Shown here piece by piece: positions 25,641 to 37,813 of a stretch of 64,000 nt of DNA (the first letter of the stretch is position 1; each line of letters opens with the position of its first letter). The translations under genes and the position numbers were made by a program. The DNA comes from Isoetes taiwanensis. Its lineage: Eukaryota > Streptophyta > Lycopodiopsida > Isoetales > Isoetaceae. The stretch is from assembly GCA_021234155.1 (NCBI GenBank), contig JAJEKV010000017.1:17618372-17682371 (forward strand), read 5' to 3'. The notes beneath the pieces were generated by a model, which saw nothing but the letters and a program-made list of their open reading frames with translations, was not told the origin of the DNA and searched no databases.

Positions 25641-28072
25641 TGTGTGCATGAAGTGGCTACGAATGGATGTCCATCTACTTGACTTCAATTAAAGTTCTAG
25701 TGTAGATACATGTGAATGGGTGTATGATGATGTTATATTGGGCATAAGGGCATGCTCATGTATGTTCACCCAAAAACTAATTAACCCTTGATAGATACAC
25801 ACTAAAAGGGCAGGCATGTGTGTAGTAAGTTTTATAATATAATATGGAGGATGATGATGTAATGATGCAATTGTGACGGTGAAGTGTTTGCATTTTCAAT
25901 TGGTTTTGAAATAAGGATGCTTGATATTGAGTACTATTGAATTATATTTCATAAATTACAATTTAAGATCATTGTGAAGGACCTAATTTGATACTTAATG
26001 TCGTGAACACACCACCACATAGGGTAGAACTTCTCGCCATCTGCCTTTATCAATGAGATCAACAGAATTAAAACAACAAAAATCATAGATCTTCCCAAGT
26101 GGCAACTAGCAATCGAACAATCAATATATCACTTAGGGTACATAGACACATAGTTTATTTCTTACTGTTAGCTAGGTTTGTTAAAACTTGAGGACACTCC
26201 ATATACTTATCCAACCTAAAAATGGATAAAAAAATCAGGCATTTTAGATTTAGTTCCGATTGGAAACGTAGAAACAACAACAGATTTAGTTCACATATTA
26301 GTTCACGAAAGCTCTACTTCTATTAAATTATCATATCCTATACTGGATTCCAAATGAGAACAAATGAGAGCAAACTGAGGCTTGTTCTGTATGAGGTCAA
26401 GGGAGACAAAATAGTAAGCACGTTCATTGTATGCAGATACCATGAAGCTGGTCTTGTAAAGCTCTACATTCTAACAGTCAATGATGCACTTCCAACAACT
26501 GTGGACTGCACCAAATCCGAACAAATTGAATATGGAAAACATTTTAGATAGGTCTGCACTTTGCAATGAACTTATCCAGCCAAGTATTCTGAGCCTCAAC
26601 ATTCCATTAGGTTGCAGTAATTTGAGTTTCAATAGAATGCTTTTCAGTTGAGGAATGGATTCATTGCGCAAACTAAAGCTTATGTCTTTTACTAATTCAC
26701 ATTACCCTCATAAAATGGGTTATAAATTCAAGCATTCTACTGCTAAACCATTCAAGTATTTTTTATTCTACCGTTCTGCAAAATTCTATGTAATCGTATA
26801 GATGCTTGACTAAAAAAAAATCATGAACACTAACCATGCTCATTGCTCTCCAAACCTTAGAACCATTTTTAGTCGCATGCATGGTAGTCACGATGATTAT
26901 CTAGACATGGATTATATGCTGCTAAGAGACCATGCAAAGGCACCAGCAATCTAAGCTTTCTATCTCACTGCATGTAGCAACGTACAGAAGTCTAGGGTGT
27001 CGTAGCTCTAAAGTGAAAAACTGAGGGTAATGAAGCATGTGCCCTTGACATGGTACTACAAAGTTGAACTATTTTTTATCTCTGTTCCTATCATTTAAGC
27101 AAACAGATTTGCAATCATTTTAATATTAGCCTTTGTATTACATCTCTGGGCCTTTGCATTCTCTTGTTTAAGTCTAAATAACCTAATTAATTTCCATAAA
27201 TTGCAGAGGAAAACTGGAACTCAGCATAAAGAAACTGATGGCCATGATCTAAATCAAAATCTGTTGCTTAAGACCTAGATTTAAAATCATGTTTTTGAAA
27301 CCTCGAAATTCTAAACATTCTCAAAGCCTAAACATTCTCGGTGGGCCGATCCATTTATAGAAGTCGTGCAAGATAGAAGATGGAAAAAAATGACATGGAC
27401 AGATCTAAGGGCAAAATCCCTTTGCTTGCAATGTTGCTCTTCAAACTGTATTCCGATGATTCAGAAGCATGAAACCTGGTCAATCTGCACACAGAATATA
27501 AATAAATTTAATAATGAAGATTAATGAATTTGCTACTTAACAAAGACACAAATAATTTTCTGGTTATTTGCAACTATCTGAAGCTGATAAATCAATGCAA
27601 TAATCTTTTGCAATCGAGAAGCAACTTTACATGTATGATATAGAAGGATGTATTAGAGCATTTATATTGGATTACAATGGAGCATATCAGGACATCGAGA
27701 TGGGCATGGCCAATGAGACCTCATGAGCATTAAGACCACTAACAAAGGATAGAAAGAGCCTAGTACATCCTAGAACAGACTCCATATTTCTGCACCGAAT
27801 TGACAAAGAAAGAAAAAGGAAGAATTTACAAAGGCAAGGTGTTGGATTTTATACCAGTTCGAATTGTTCTTGCAGCACTTTGAAGCTAAGACAATACCAC
27901 AAAATAAAATAGGCATTCGAAATGAATTCATGCAACACATTTTTTTCTCAAGAACGGACCTTTGTTTCAGCTCCTAACTGACTGAAATCTAATAGTAGCA
28001 AATGAAAGATGCAAGCAGGTAACCTTAAATCTTGGATTATCTCCTCCTGTGTGCGGTTTACACATTATAGAT
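25641..28072. other. No recognisable gene
   Basis: AT-rich; no frame above 66 codons, no motif. Confidence 0.5.
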
Positions 28073-28512
28073 TAGAATGCTGCCATTAGAGATATTTGAA
28101 GTGCTTTGTCAGCACACTTAAAACTGCTTAGAATATTTTCTATAATAATGAAACTGTATTTTTTCAAGATGGAATTATTTGCCATAAATAAATACGTTGA
28201 AGCTGTTACAATACCAAACCGGTTTGCCAATTTTAAGTGCCTCCTCTATATTCCACATGTCAATAAAAATAAAAGTATTTCTTTGCATGTTATACATCAG
28301 AATGATGCCATTAGAGATATTTAAAGTGTTTTGTCAACACAAATATTTGCAATCTTTATTTTGAATTGAAATTGTCCTTTTCCAAGACACCCGTTTCCAC
28401 ATGGAGTCATTTGCCATAAACAAATACGTTGAAGATGTTACAATACCAAACCAGTTCGCCAATTTTAAGTGCCTCCTCCATATTCCACATGTTAATAAAA
28501 GTATTTCTTGCT
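28073..28512. repeat. Diverged tandem duplication, about 226-bp spacing
   Basis: Copies at about 28073-28288 and 28299-28512. Shared blocks in order: TGCCATTAGAGATATTT, TTTGCCATAAA, AATACGTTGAAG, TGTTACAATACCAAACC, CCAATTTTAAGTGCCTCCTC and TATTCCACATGT. They differ by scattered substitutions and small indels. Non-coding. Confidence 0.9.
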
Positions 28513-28782
28513 GATGAAATGCTTTGCCCATTCTTTGCTCATAGGCAATTCTGCCCAACTCAATGCTCTTGCAAATGTCAACTTTCTTAGGAACAAAAAA
28601 GTATAGCAGGAAGCATGCCGCTGAAGTTGGGACACCTTCAAAATTTAGAGATGCTAGACAAACAAGGTGCTGCGCACGGAGGGTTGCCCTTCATGGTCGG
28701 AGAGTGAAGTGGCTTAAATCATAGTTCAAAGTCATGTCTTGACAGTCAATTTAAATTGCTACTTCTAGACAATAGAATATTT

Positions 28783-29044
28783 GAACAACGTACTGAATAG
28801 CTACCTCTGGCTCAAGATCAAAAAGCTTGCAGACATCCTTTGCAACATCCAAAACACGCCTCTCCTTCTTGGTACCAATGTTATAAACATGGCCAACTTC
28901 TCCTTTGTGAAGAACAACATCAAAAGCTTCAGCAGTAACTCCTTACATTGCTGCATCTCCATGGATCGGAAGCGGTCTGCCCTGCATTGCAAGAAGGATT
29001 AGCTTAGGTATCAGCTTCTCAGGAAATTGATTGGGGCCATAAAC
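28783..29044 (-). pseudogene. UDP-rhamnose synthase (RHM) exon fragment, broken
   Basis: On the minus strand the frame reads [55 protein letters not shown] and DVAKDVCKLFDLEPE, in the order found in the N-terminal UDP-glucose 4,6-dehydratase domain of plant RHM enzymes, which make UDP-rhamnose for pectin. At the place where the family has a conserved segment between the IHGDG and EDVAEAF motifs, this copy has an in-frame TAA (28943-28945) and lacks several codons. Neither the N-terminal NAD-binding half nor the C-terminal epimerase/reductase half is visible nearby. It is a captured or decayed fragment and cannot give an enzyme. Confidence 0.85.
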
Positions 29045-30673
29045 TGATTCACCAAAGAGGCATAAATCTGGTTGGGATCATCATTATTTTGCAGAAACAG
29101 ATCATTATCTGTCATCTTCGATCTGGCCATGTCCAGACCATATTTAAACAGACTGGATAAGCCAATGCTGTGGACGACGACCAGACCTGCACTGGCCAGT
29201 TAGATGGTTTGCACAGCCGCCATCAACTTGCAAGCCAATGAACATGTTACTTTTAACTTCCTCAACTAGATCCTCTTTCTATGCAGTTACTTATGCAATA
29301 AATAAACCCTTGACAAACTTTATCAGTATGATATAGTTGTCTTGTGTTGAAAGGACAATAGCTCGATTAAACACGACCAATTATATGCTCAAAATTGTAG
29401 AATGACAATGATCTAGATGCCACTGTGCATACTTCCTGAAACAAGCCCACAATATCCCATCAATAGTATTATGCATTTTTTTTTTTTTTATCATCCGCAA
29501 TATCAAGATGACTTCACGAGTTTCATAGTATCCACTTGCTTGTCGTCTTTTACAATTGGAGTTGTCTCTACACAAAAATAATATAAGATAGAACAAGTAA
29601 CAAAATTAACATAAAATAATACAGGCACTTGAAATATAAAAACATCATAATACTAGGGAATACTTCTTGGAGGGTTTTTTCTTTATTGGTTAAGAGGGTT
29701 TCTTTTTTTTTTTGTTTCCTGGTAGATAAAATTGCAAACAATTTAATGGCATTAATAGTTAACCAAAGAAATTCAAAATGACAGTTGATGTAAATGGAGA
29801 AAAACTTGGAACACATTCTAAACCATATTAGGAGGGAAAAAAAAAAAAAAAAAAAACGCAGCACATTAACATGTTCCAAAGGACTGATCGAAGGGCATCA
29901 TCTGTAACTACAACTTGGATGATGTCAATAGACAATCTTGGATCCCAGTTTAATACCCTTGCAAGGACATACGCTATATGCTTGCATGGAGTATAGTGCT
30001 TCTTCATTGTTCTAACCTAAAAATCTGCACAGGTGCATGTTGAACATTTGTAAATGCTTACTTTGTAAGTTCTGTTGGGCCTTCTAATACGATATTCAAC
30101 ATGTGAATGAGGTGTGACGACTCTCCTTGATACCAATTCACATTCCAATTGCAGAGCTTGTTCAAGCCAAATTTTTGCGTCGTTCCCCAACTTTGATGTT
30201 TGCAGTACCGCTTTTGTTAAAGAGTTTTATCTTTCTGTGTGGTGCAACACTCCATTTATCCATTGACATATCCTAATGGCCAAGAAAATAGTGAACTGTC
30301 AGGGATGCAAATTATCAAAGTAGTATCTACATTCAAAATAGTACCCCCATTTATTGCAAAGAGGCTCCAGTTAAATCAGCAACCCATCAATTTCATCTCT
30401 GACTCACATGCGAATGTCACTTCTTTTGTAGATATCAAATTATTGATTGTCATTTCCATGGAAATCGTCTTGTCTGTTTCTCTTGGCCCTTTCGTAGCAG
30501 GAGATCCACTCGACTTTGATTGAACCATTTGCTGCATTTGCACTAGTTCTTCATGACTTGATAGTGATCTAACTGTGTGTTGCTGGCATCGCCACTGGTT
30601 GCACGTCTCGCATCCTACATTTTGCAAGTCTCTACCATTAGAGAATCCCTTACAGGACAAGGGATCTGAGAGC
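29045..30673. other. No recognisable gene
   Basis: Includes an oligo(A) tract at about 29838-29858 and T-tracts at 29467-29480 and 29703-29714, which may be tails of old retroposons. No coding motif; the frame at 30376-30807 on the minus strand runs through repeat R2 and is taken as spurious. Confidence 0.45.
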
Positions 30674-30857
30674 CTACTACCAGGGTTTTTCCTCCCATGT
30701 GGGGGTTTTTTCATCCCAGTAGTAGGGACACATTGTATAGTAGCATTTGTCTTTTTTGGTGTGGTTTTATCTGCTTTGTGTACTGCATGTACCGTCTCAT
30801 AGGTCAAGTTTGGCCTCCGCGGACGTTAAAATATACTTCCTTCCTTCCTTCCTTCCT
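30674..30857 (+). repeat. Dispersed repeat R2, copy 1, ending in a (CTTC)n tail
   Basis: CTACTACCAGGGTTTTT, then GTGGGGGTTTTTTCATCCC and GTAGTAGGG (the ends pair as CTACTACC/GGTAGTAG-like arms), then TGCATGTACCGTCTCATAGG, GGCCTCCG and GGACGTTAAAATA, and finally CTTCCTTCC repeats (30836-30857). A 5'-shortened copy lies at 42405-42578 inside the histone-bearing retrotransposon. The fixed 3' end with a simple-repeat tail and variable 5' end fit a SINE or LINE-derived family. Confidence 0.75.
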
Positions 30858-32089
30858 CATCACAATATTCACAAGCCAGTACACCTGCATTCTTAGACAA
30901 TGCGCCAAAAATATGTTGCTTTTTCAGGGTTCCCCTCCATTGAACATCGTTTTCAAAACCTCTAGAAAGAAAATAATCACAAGTTTGGAATATTTAATCA
31001 CACCATCAAATGCTTGACTTGTTTTCTTTGGCCTGCTCCAGTATCACCACCATAGGCAAAAGTATCACCACACCCCCTTTTTTTTTTTTGGGTGCTATGT
31101 TTGAGCTCTGCTTTAAGCCCTATTTTGTCGTGCATTTTGTCGTGTAATAACTAAAAGAAAGTTAGATGCTTAAAACACCATAGGAAGATACACGTCAAGG
31201 ATTAAATTGAAAATAGATAGTATATTTGTATATGCTATGGAAACCTCATATGAGACATTGTTCTTGCGCCAAACTATAGAAAACCCTCTAAACCGTTCCG
31301 AAAAAAACCCTCCAAAAATCTGCACTCATAATACTACATCTAATTCCTTGTCATCAAGAATTCACATTTGTATTGGAACGAAGACGTAAGGCCCATTTCA
31401 AATTGCTTTCTTATCAGAGCTCATTCTATTTTATTCTTGAGCTTCTTTTTCCTTTGCTGGTGTTGACATGCTCCTCCAAGCTTGTGCCACATCAACTGAA
31501 CACGAAAGGCTACCTTCATACCAAAATATAGCTAAATTTTTATTAAAACTTAACTTAACAAACACCTAACGACCAAGCAAAACATGGTTTGCACCGGTCA
31601 TGTTACATTAGTTGTAGCTAAATGCTTAACAGGTACAAAGTCGTGAAAGGTATGTGGCTAAAATACTTAAAAGTGACATACAAAGTCATAAAACTTAACA
31701 GAATCATGTGTAAAGACAGGTAAAAACTAACGAAATAATGGATTTGAACCTTCGATGCAATCCAAAACGAGGACAAATATATCTTAACTTTGAATGTTAG
31801 ACATGAAATTATGAATATTTCAAATCTTATTAGGGGGAAGACAAAAGAAAAAAGGAGCCCAAGGCAGAGGCGTATTTCATAAAGGTGGAAGCTGTTAGTA
31901 ACCAATATATCTCTAGGACTCCTACTTCCTCTCGTACTGGATGAAAGGGCAGCACTATGGCCTTCCTTGTCGAACTATAAGGTCCATTCTCAAAGCTTGT
32001 CCATTATATGGAGACGTGGTCCTATTAAGTGCGCTTCCTACTGGTTGTTCTTATAAAGGTCAATTTTGTCCTAATGGTCTGTTTATACA
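30858..32089. other. No recognisable gene
   Basis: AT-rich; T-tract at about 31077-31090; frames below 100 codons without motifs. Confidence 0.5.
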
Positions 32090-35000
32090 GTACAGTACCC
32101 AATTAAAGCTTCAAATCTTTTGGTTATGTTCCTCAATCTCTTGCCTCAATCAAGTTGCTGTAAATAGTCTGTATCCTGCGGCATGCATCTGGCAATGGCT
32201 GACCACATAGCCACATCAGGTTCCAAAGGAAAGCTAGATACAAATTCCTCTCCTTCAGTTATCCAAATCAATACGGAATATATGAAAGCCCAAGAAGGTC
32301 AACTATAGATCCATAATGTTCTTTTGAAATCCCTTTGTCTGGTTTGTCAAAACTTCCAATAAAAGCATGTTAAAGGAATATATTTAGAAAAAAAGTCATC
32401 AAACAATCTGGCATGACTGCATGCACAAAGGATGCAAAGAATTTTGTAAAACTGTCTTTATCTTTTTGAACCATTTTGCTGCATTTTGTTAAATAAAAAT
32501 GAGAAAGAAGGACCTCTTTTCCCTACACCCCCATGATGGCTATATATTGCAATCATAGCAGTCCATGTCAATGTATTCTTTAGAGGCATCTCATTGAACA
32601 TTTTCTGTGCATCCTCTAAGCTTCCGCACTTGCCGTACATGTTGATGATTGCAGTCTCAAGAACAATATCTGGTTCCAGGCCGCTAGTCATAATGCTTGT
32701 GTGAACTGGCCTGCACTCCTCTAAAGATGTTAGGGAGGCACATGCATTCAGCATATTTACATATGTGACCTTATCTGGCTTAAGACATTGCTGAAGCATT
32801 TCCTTGAAAAGGCTAGCAGCTTTCTTGCCATGGCCATATTGGGCATAAGCAGCCAGCATGGCATTCCATGCAACGACGTCATGTTCCATCATCTTGTTGA
32901 ACATTCTCCATGCTTCGGCAACATTCCCACACTTGCCATACATGTCAACAAGAGCAGTTCCTATAAGCATATCCAACTCTAATTCAGCATCAAGGATGCA
33001 GGCATGGATAGGCTTGCCACTACCTAAGCTTTTTAAAGCATAATGGGTCAGGATAGCTATAAATGTGACTTTATCTACCCAAATGCTCTCTTGTTGCATT
33101 TCCCTAAAAATGGCACAAACTTCTCTGCTATCAGCACTTGGGTTTTCTATCATTGTAGTCCAGGATATAGCATCACGTTCAGGCATTTGCTGAAATACGA
33201 ATCTTGCTTCTCCCATGCTACCACAATTGTTGTACATATTCTGAAGGGCATTCCCAACCATCGTGTTTGAATGCAAACCAAGGTGACAAACGTAGGCATG
33301 TATCAGCTTACCCCTTGCAATTTCTTTAACTGAATCAAATCCACCAAGAATGATGAGAAATATGATATCATTCGGCATTAACCCAGTTGCCTGCATTTGA
33401 TCAAATAAAGAAATAGCTCCACTAGGATATCCATCCAAAACATATGCTGCAATTAAGGCTCCCCGGGACACTATATCCAACACATCAGTTTTCCTAAATA
33501 CATCTATGGCATCTTTCAAATTTCCACACTTGCCATACATACTAAGAAGGGCATTTCCAATTTCGAGAAGAGAATATAAACTGTCTTTCACAACTACGGA
33601 ATGCAAGTACTTGCCACCTGCCACCATCTGCAGATTTGAACATGACTTTATCATTATTAGGCAAGTAACTTTGTTAGGATGAACACCCTCCACTTGCATC
33701 CTCCAAAGCAATGCAAAGGCCACCTTGAGATAACCTTGTTTAGCATAGAGCGATATCAATACTGTCCATGATACTACATTTGGCTTGGGCATGACATAAA
33801 ATGTTCTTGCTGCGCCTTCCACACACTTACATCTTCCATACATACCAATAACTGCAGCCCCAACTGCAATATCTGATTCCAGTCCATTACAAATAATATG
33901 ACAATGAATCAACCTACATTGTGGTAGAGAATGGCACCTATTAACAAGAGAGAGACATTCCAGCTTGTTACTGTTAGGATTCTGCTGCATTTCAACTAAT
34001 GCAACTGTATTTCTATAGACAACTTCCTGCTGCATTTCAATTACAGCAGAAGTATGCTTCTCGCAACATCGGTGCCCACTTTTGGATGCGCCATATGACA
34101 TATTGCGTCTAATCCATCCAATAGGTGATTCAATAAACCAATCATAACCATACTGATTTCTTCGTATCCTATTATATGCCATTGTGTCAGAATTAAAATT
34201 AGCTCCACTGCTTAGCGCCTATATGCACTTTCCAGACACATCCAAGTATCACACTAAGTCCACCAATGTGTAAAAGTCGTGCAACTATCATATCCAAAGC
34301 AAGGCAACAACAGAACACTGTAAGTAGTTGGGATGCTGACTATTCCAATTTGCAATTTCTTATTAAATCTGGCTTGACATATGAACCTGCCCATGTCCAG
34401 TATAAATAGACCCAGCTTGCAAAGGATATGGCCACCAGGTCACTCCATGGTCAGCTGAACAAATATAAGGCTGGGACTATTGCTCTTAGATTGATAGTCT
34501 GAATAAGTTGCCAACCTGTGAGTTAGTATATGGTAGCATACAATCACTCGTCTCCAAGCAGCTTGTCTTCTTGGGGTCTGTTGTCCAGGAAACAACATCT
34601 TGTTCCCAGGTTTCCACATTTAGCATACATATCAACCAGAGTGTTTCCCATAACAATGTCAATGTTAAGTCCAGATGAAAGAATCTGCTTATCTATCCAT
34701 CTGCCATGCTCTATGGTGCCTATGACACAACATGCCTTCAAGATGCTCAGAAATGTCACTTTGCTAGGGTGTAAGGCCTCATATTGCATGTTTACAAAGC
34801 AATTTATTGCACAATGGCCTACTTCATGGAGTGCATATCCTGCAATCATTGTATTCCATAATATACCACATCCTTAGATGGCATTTCCTCAAAGACTCTG
34901 CAAGCCTCTTCTAAGCTTCCACATTTGGAATACATGTCTATTAGCGTGCCACCCAACACAATGTCGGACCGAAGCCAGTGTCCAAATATATACTGGTGGA

Positions 35001-35301
35001 AGTATCTCCCCCATCCTACACAACATGCCCCTTCCAGACCACCAATACTGTTGCTTGCCTTCAAAGTGCTTAAGAATGTGAATTTGTCTGGTTTAGTGGC
35101 GAGCTCCTGCATTCTATCATGCAGCTCAAGGGCTAATTCAAATCCACCAAGCTTGGCATGTGCATCAATGATAGCGTTCCATGTATATTGGCTGGGCACT
35201 GAAGCTTTGTTAAATGCTTCGTTTGCTTCAACTACGCTTCCAAAAGAGGCAAAAAGGCGAATCAGATAGTCAAGCCAATAGAGCAATTGAATCAAGCCCA
35301 T
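32090..35301 (-). pseudogene. Pentatricopeptide repeat (PLS-class, E-type) gene, decayed
   Basis: Minus-strand series of PPR motifs broken by several lesions. The 5' piece (35301-34846) holds motifs such as YTWNAIIDAHAKLGG and GGTLIDMYSKCGSLEEA, and ends at a frameshift near 34855, where the next frame resumes with MIAGYA. The second piece (34849-34544) ends in a deletion plus frameshift in which DVVSWTT is visible out of frame. The main open part is 34182-32458. After its stop the ancestral frame is still readable: ILCACSH, then (after shifts) HYGSIVDLLG and FPLEPDVAMWSA, which are typical of the last PPR motifs and the start of an E domain. A DYW domain is not recognisable. The full-length ancestor was probably an organelle RNA-editing-type PPR protein; this copy is a pseudogene unless the 574-codon part is used alone. 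Confidence 0.85.
32458..34182 (-). CDS. Longest open part of the PPR gene, 574 codons
   Basis: Contains about a dozen P, L and S-type PPR units, for example NVVSWTVLISLYAKQGYLK, GNALLSMYGKCGNLKDAIDV, GTALVDMYGKCGNVAEAWRM and VVAWNAMLAAYAQYGHGKKA. PPR units bind RNA one base per repeat, usually in plastids or mitochondria. The first about 60 residues (MAYNRIRRNQYGYDW...) are not PPR-like and contain two MQQ-rich segments; no clear organelle-targeting peptide. The stop at 32458 falls inside a motif (NKMQQNGSKR, where the family continues into the next helix) and homology continues past it, so the stop is secondary. It may be a remnant rather than a working gene. Confidence 0.6.
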   Translation of the reverse strand: MAYNRIRRNQYGYDWFIESPIGWIRRNMSYGASKSGHRCCEKHTSAVIEMQQEVVYRNTVALVEMQQNPNSNKLECLSLVNRCHSLPQCRLIHCHIICNGLESDIAVGAAVIGMYGRCKCVEGAARTFYVMPKPNVVSWTVLISLYAKQGYLKVAFALLWRMQVEGVHPNKVTCLIMIKSCSNLQMVAGGKYLHSVVVKDSLYSLLEIGNALLSMYGKCGNLKDAIDVFRKTDVLDIVSRGALIAAYVLDGYPSGAISLFDQMQATGLMPNDIIFLIILGGFDSVKEIARGKLIHAYVCHLGLHSNTMVGNALQNMYNNCGSMGEARFVFQQMPERDAISWTTMIENPSADSREVCAIFREMQQESIWVDKVTFIAILTHYALKSLGSGKPIHACILDAELELDMLIGTALVDMYGKCGNVAEAWRMFNKMMEHDVVAWNAMLAAYAQYGHGKKAASLFKEMLQQCLKPDKVTYVNMLNACASLTSLEECRPVHTSIMTSGLEPDIVLETAIINMYGKCGSLEDAQKMFNEMPLKNTLTWTAMIAIYSHHGGVGKRGPSFSFLFNKMQQNGSKR

Positions 35302-35310
35302 TGTGAAGGA

Positions 35311-35665
35311 TTATGAACTGTAATCGTCTGCCACATTCCAGTCTCTCCATTTGGTACATTGTTGCACCAATTGATAAGCATGGTCTATTGATATAGGAAT
35401 ACCTTTTTCAACATCAAGCTCACAAACATGGAGTGTCTTATCCAACCATGCCGCTGTGCTCCAAACTCGAAAATATCTATCATTGCTGATGGTAGGGAAA
35501 CCTAAACCCAACCCAAATATGTGTATATCAGAGAAGAACTACAAGAGGTCAGCTCTTGTAAACGAAGCCAGAGTCCAATCTCTTACCCGAAAGAGTAGCA
35601 ACTCCATGATGTGGCAAGGCCCATAGAGCAAGCATAATTGTTGCAGATACAGCTTTGGCATTCAT
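35311..35665 (-). CDS. Possible two-exon small secreted protein, 89 residues
   Basis: Minus strand. Exon 1 (35665-35587) starts MNAKAVSATIMLALWALPHH, which looks like a signal peptide. The exon ends at a good donor (GTAAGAG). An 85-nt intron follows (35586-35502), ending GGGTTTAG, and exon 2 (35501-35311) continues in frame to a TAA. The mature part would have two Cys (HVCELD and QQCTKW) and Trp-rich ends (FRVWSTAAWLD, TKWRDWN). Without splicing exon 1 hits a stop within the donor. The family is not recognised. It ends 10 bp before the PPR remnant begins, and repeat R5 lies about 160 bp upstream. Could be a chance pairing or the head of a longer, lost gene. Confidence 0.4.
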
Positions 35666-35826
35666 TTTCAGATCTTTCAACTACCACAATGCCTAAATCA
35701 CTGCACCCAACCTTCTTATGTGAAGAAAAATGTTCTTCCTTCGTTTCCACGCCTGCGCCATAGCCACGCCTGCAGAGGAATGGGGCTGGATGACCGAGAG
35801 TTTACAGGCAGCAGCCAGTTTGGAGC

Positions 35827-35934
35827 AGTCACCAGTATATGCTAGGCATATGCCGGCATATACCTGGATATGCCCACATACCCACATAAACGAGGGTTTG
35901 CCCCCCTAGGGGCAACCCAAAAATACATATTTAT
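35827..35934 (-). repeat. Dispersed repeat R5, copy 2 (opposite orientation)
   Basis: The reverse complement shows GGGTTGCCCCTAGGGGGG, GTTTATGTGGG, CATATCC(A)GGTATATGC and GGTGACTGCT, as at 15911-16014. Confidence 0.75.
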
Positions 35935-37813
35935 CTAACAATCATAAGAGAATGCAACTATGGGATGGCAGAATATAGTCCAACAACTATGAGAATACAA
36001 TAATCATAGGCGTACAATTCAAATTACATAGTAAAGGTGTTGTACATATAGGCCCTAAGTTACAGCCCCATCTATTATGGCATGTCCTAAAATTATGCAA
36101 AAGCTTACTCATAGGGCTCTGCTATTCCACTGGCCATTCCTATGAAGGATCTTTGATCTTAGATGGAGACAGAGCGTGGCTATTATGCATTGCACATGTA
36201 CCTAAATCTAGCATAAAGTTTCATATAAAAACTTACCAATAGAAATGGTCAAAGAAAGGTTTACCTCAGTTCAGTTATTTGTCCTTGTGTCCTTCATGAA
36301 CTCTAAACAAAAAAAGGAAGATGTTAACACGGTAGCAAATAAATAACCTACCATAGCCACAGGACACCCGTTTAATTCATGGCTAGTGGATTAGCGATGG
36401 CAGATAGAAGTGACCACCAGATTACTAAAAATTTAAACCTGACCATAATCGGCTCATCCGTATATATGAGGTCCAAATTCATGCTAGCTAATATAATTTG
36501 GAGAATTAGATCTTTGTGAAATAACCGCAAATCATACATAACAAAGAATTTCAATGAAGCATCAGAATAGAATAGGTTTTTGGTGATCCTCATACCAGGT
36601 ATAAAATGGTTGAGGAACACCAATGGCTCCAGACTTTGCAGCAAAACTAAATCTGTATTTCCATACTTAGAAATTTGCAGAGAGCATCATGCCAACCACT
36701 TAGATTAGCAACAGAACAGAACAAAAGAATAAAGAACATAAAGCAAAGTTTGAGTTACCATTATATAGTGCAAGCTGGACCGAAATTGAGAAAGAAGTTT
36801 TAGCATAGATAAGGAAAAAAGAAAAAGTCAGTTTGGCAAAAATGCACAAATTGGCATGCATCAAATGTGAGCTGTTAGAAGTCACGAAGCACAAACCAAA
36901 TCCCCAGGCATGGACATGGATGGAAAGAAAAGACACAATTGGAAGAATATAAAGTGATTAATGAAGTTTTAACATAGTGCAATGTTAGAATTGCACCTTC
37001 TAACACCATACTTATTTAAGAGCAGGCATTTGAATTCTCTTAAGCTACCAGCTCCTGACAAAATTGCAAGCGAATAATGCTAAGTCTGAAAATGGCTAAA
37101 ATGTAAGGCACATGAAAAAAAAAACAAACTGGAAACCTTGGAGCTTTAGTCTGACTGATCTGAGCTCCAAGAAAAAAAGAAAGGCATGTTCCATACCTCA
37201 TTATTACACCTCCGCAGTTTTGCTGATTGAAGAGGGAACGCGGTGCATATGAACTCCGAACTCCTTCATATCGTAAGTTCCAGACCTGGATCCTTCAAAG
37301 ATTTCTCCACCTTCCTCCCATGACATTTTCTAAACATACATCTATAGTAGCTCTTGCATATCCAAATTCGCAAAAACTGAATCAAATAATGTGTTTACAA
37401 TAGAATAATGCTTTAAAACATTCGCTGCAACATGGGCATGCATGCAGAAAAAATAACGCTTTACTTAAGACCCATCTGTATTGCCTTAGAGAAAACAGAA
37501 AAGACCTACTTAATCCGGACGTGGAAAATAAAATGCATTAAATCTCAACAAAAAGTGATTTTAATCCACTCCTTTGGCTTACAATTTTCGATCTGTAAAG
37601 TAACAATCGTTCTTCAAAATGGCTATTTGGATATGAAGTCGAACAAATCTAGGAAATTGGTTAGAGTAAGCTAGTATCTACTTGAGTATGCCAACCATAA
37701 CGATTCTTTGAATTCGAAGCAAGGGTAAGCCAACAACTACTTGAGTGCCAAGCAATAGAAGCAAAGACTATCTATTGCCCACAAATACATCATAGCTTGG
37801 TACATAAAAAACT
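35935..37813. other. No recognisable gene
   Basis: AT-rich flank of the large retrotransposon; frames up to 90 codons without motifs. Confidence 0.5.

Noticed and set aside
30376-30807. 143-codon minus-strand frame as a gene
   Set aside because: It runs through dispersed repeat R2 and has no domain or splice support.
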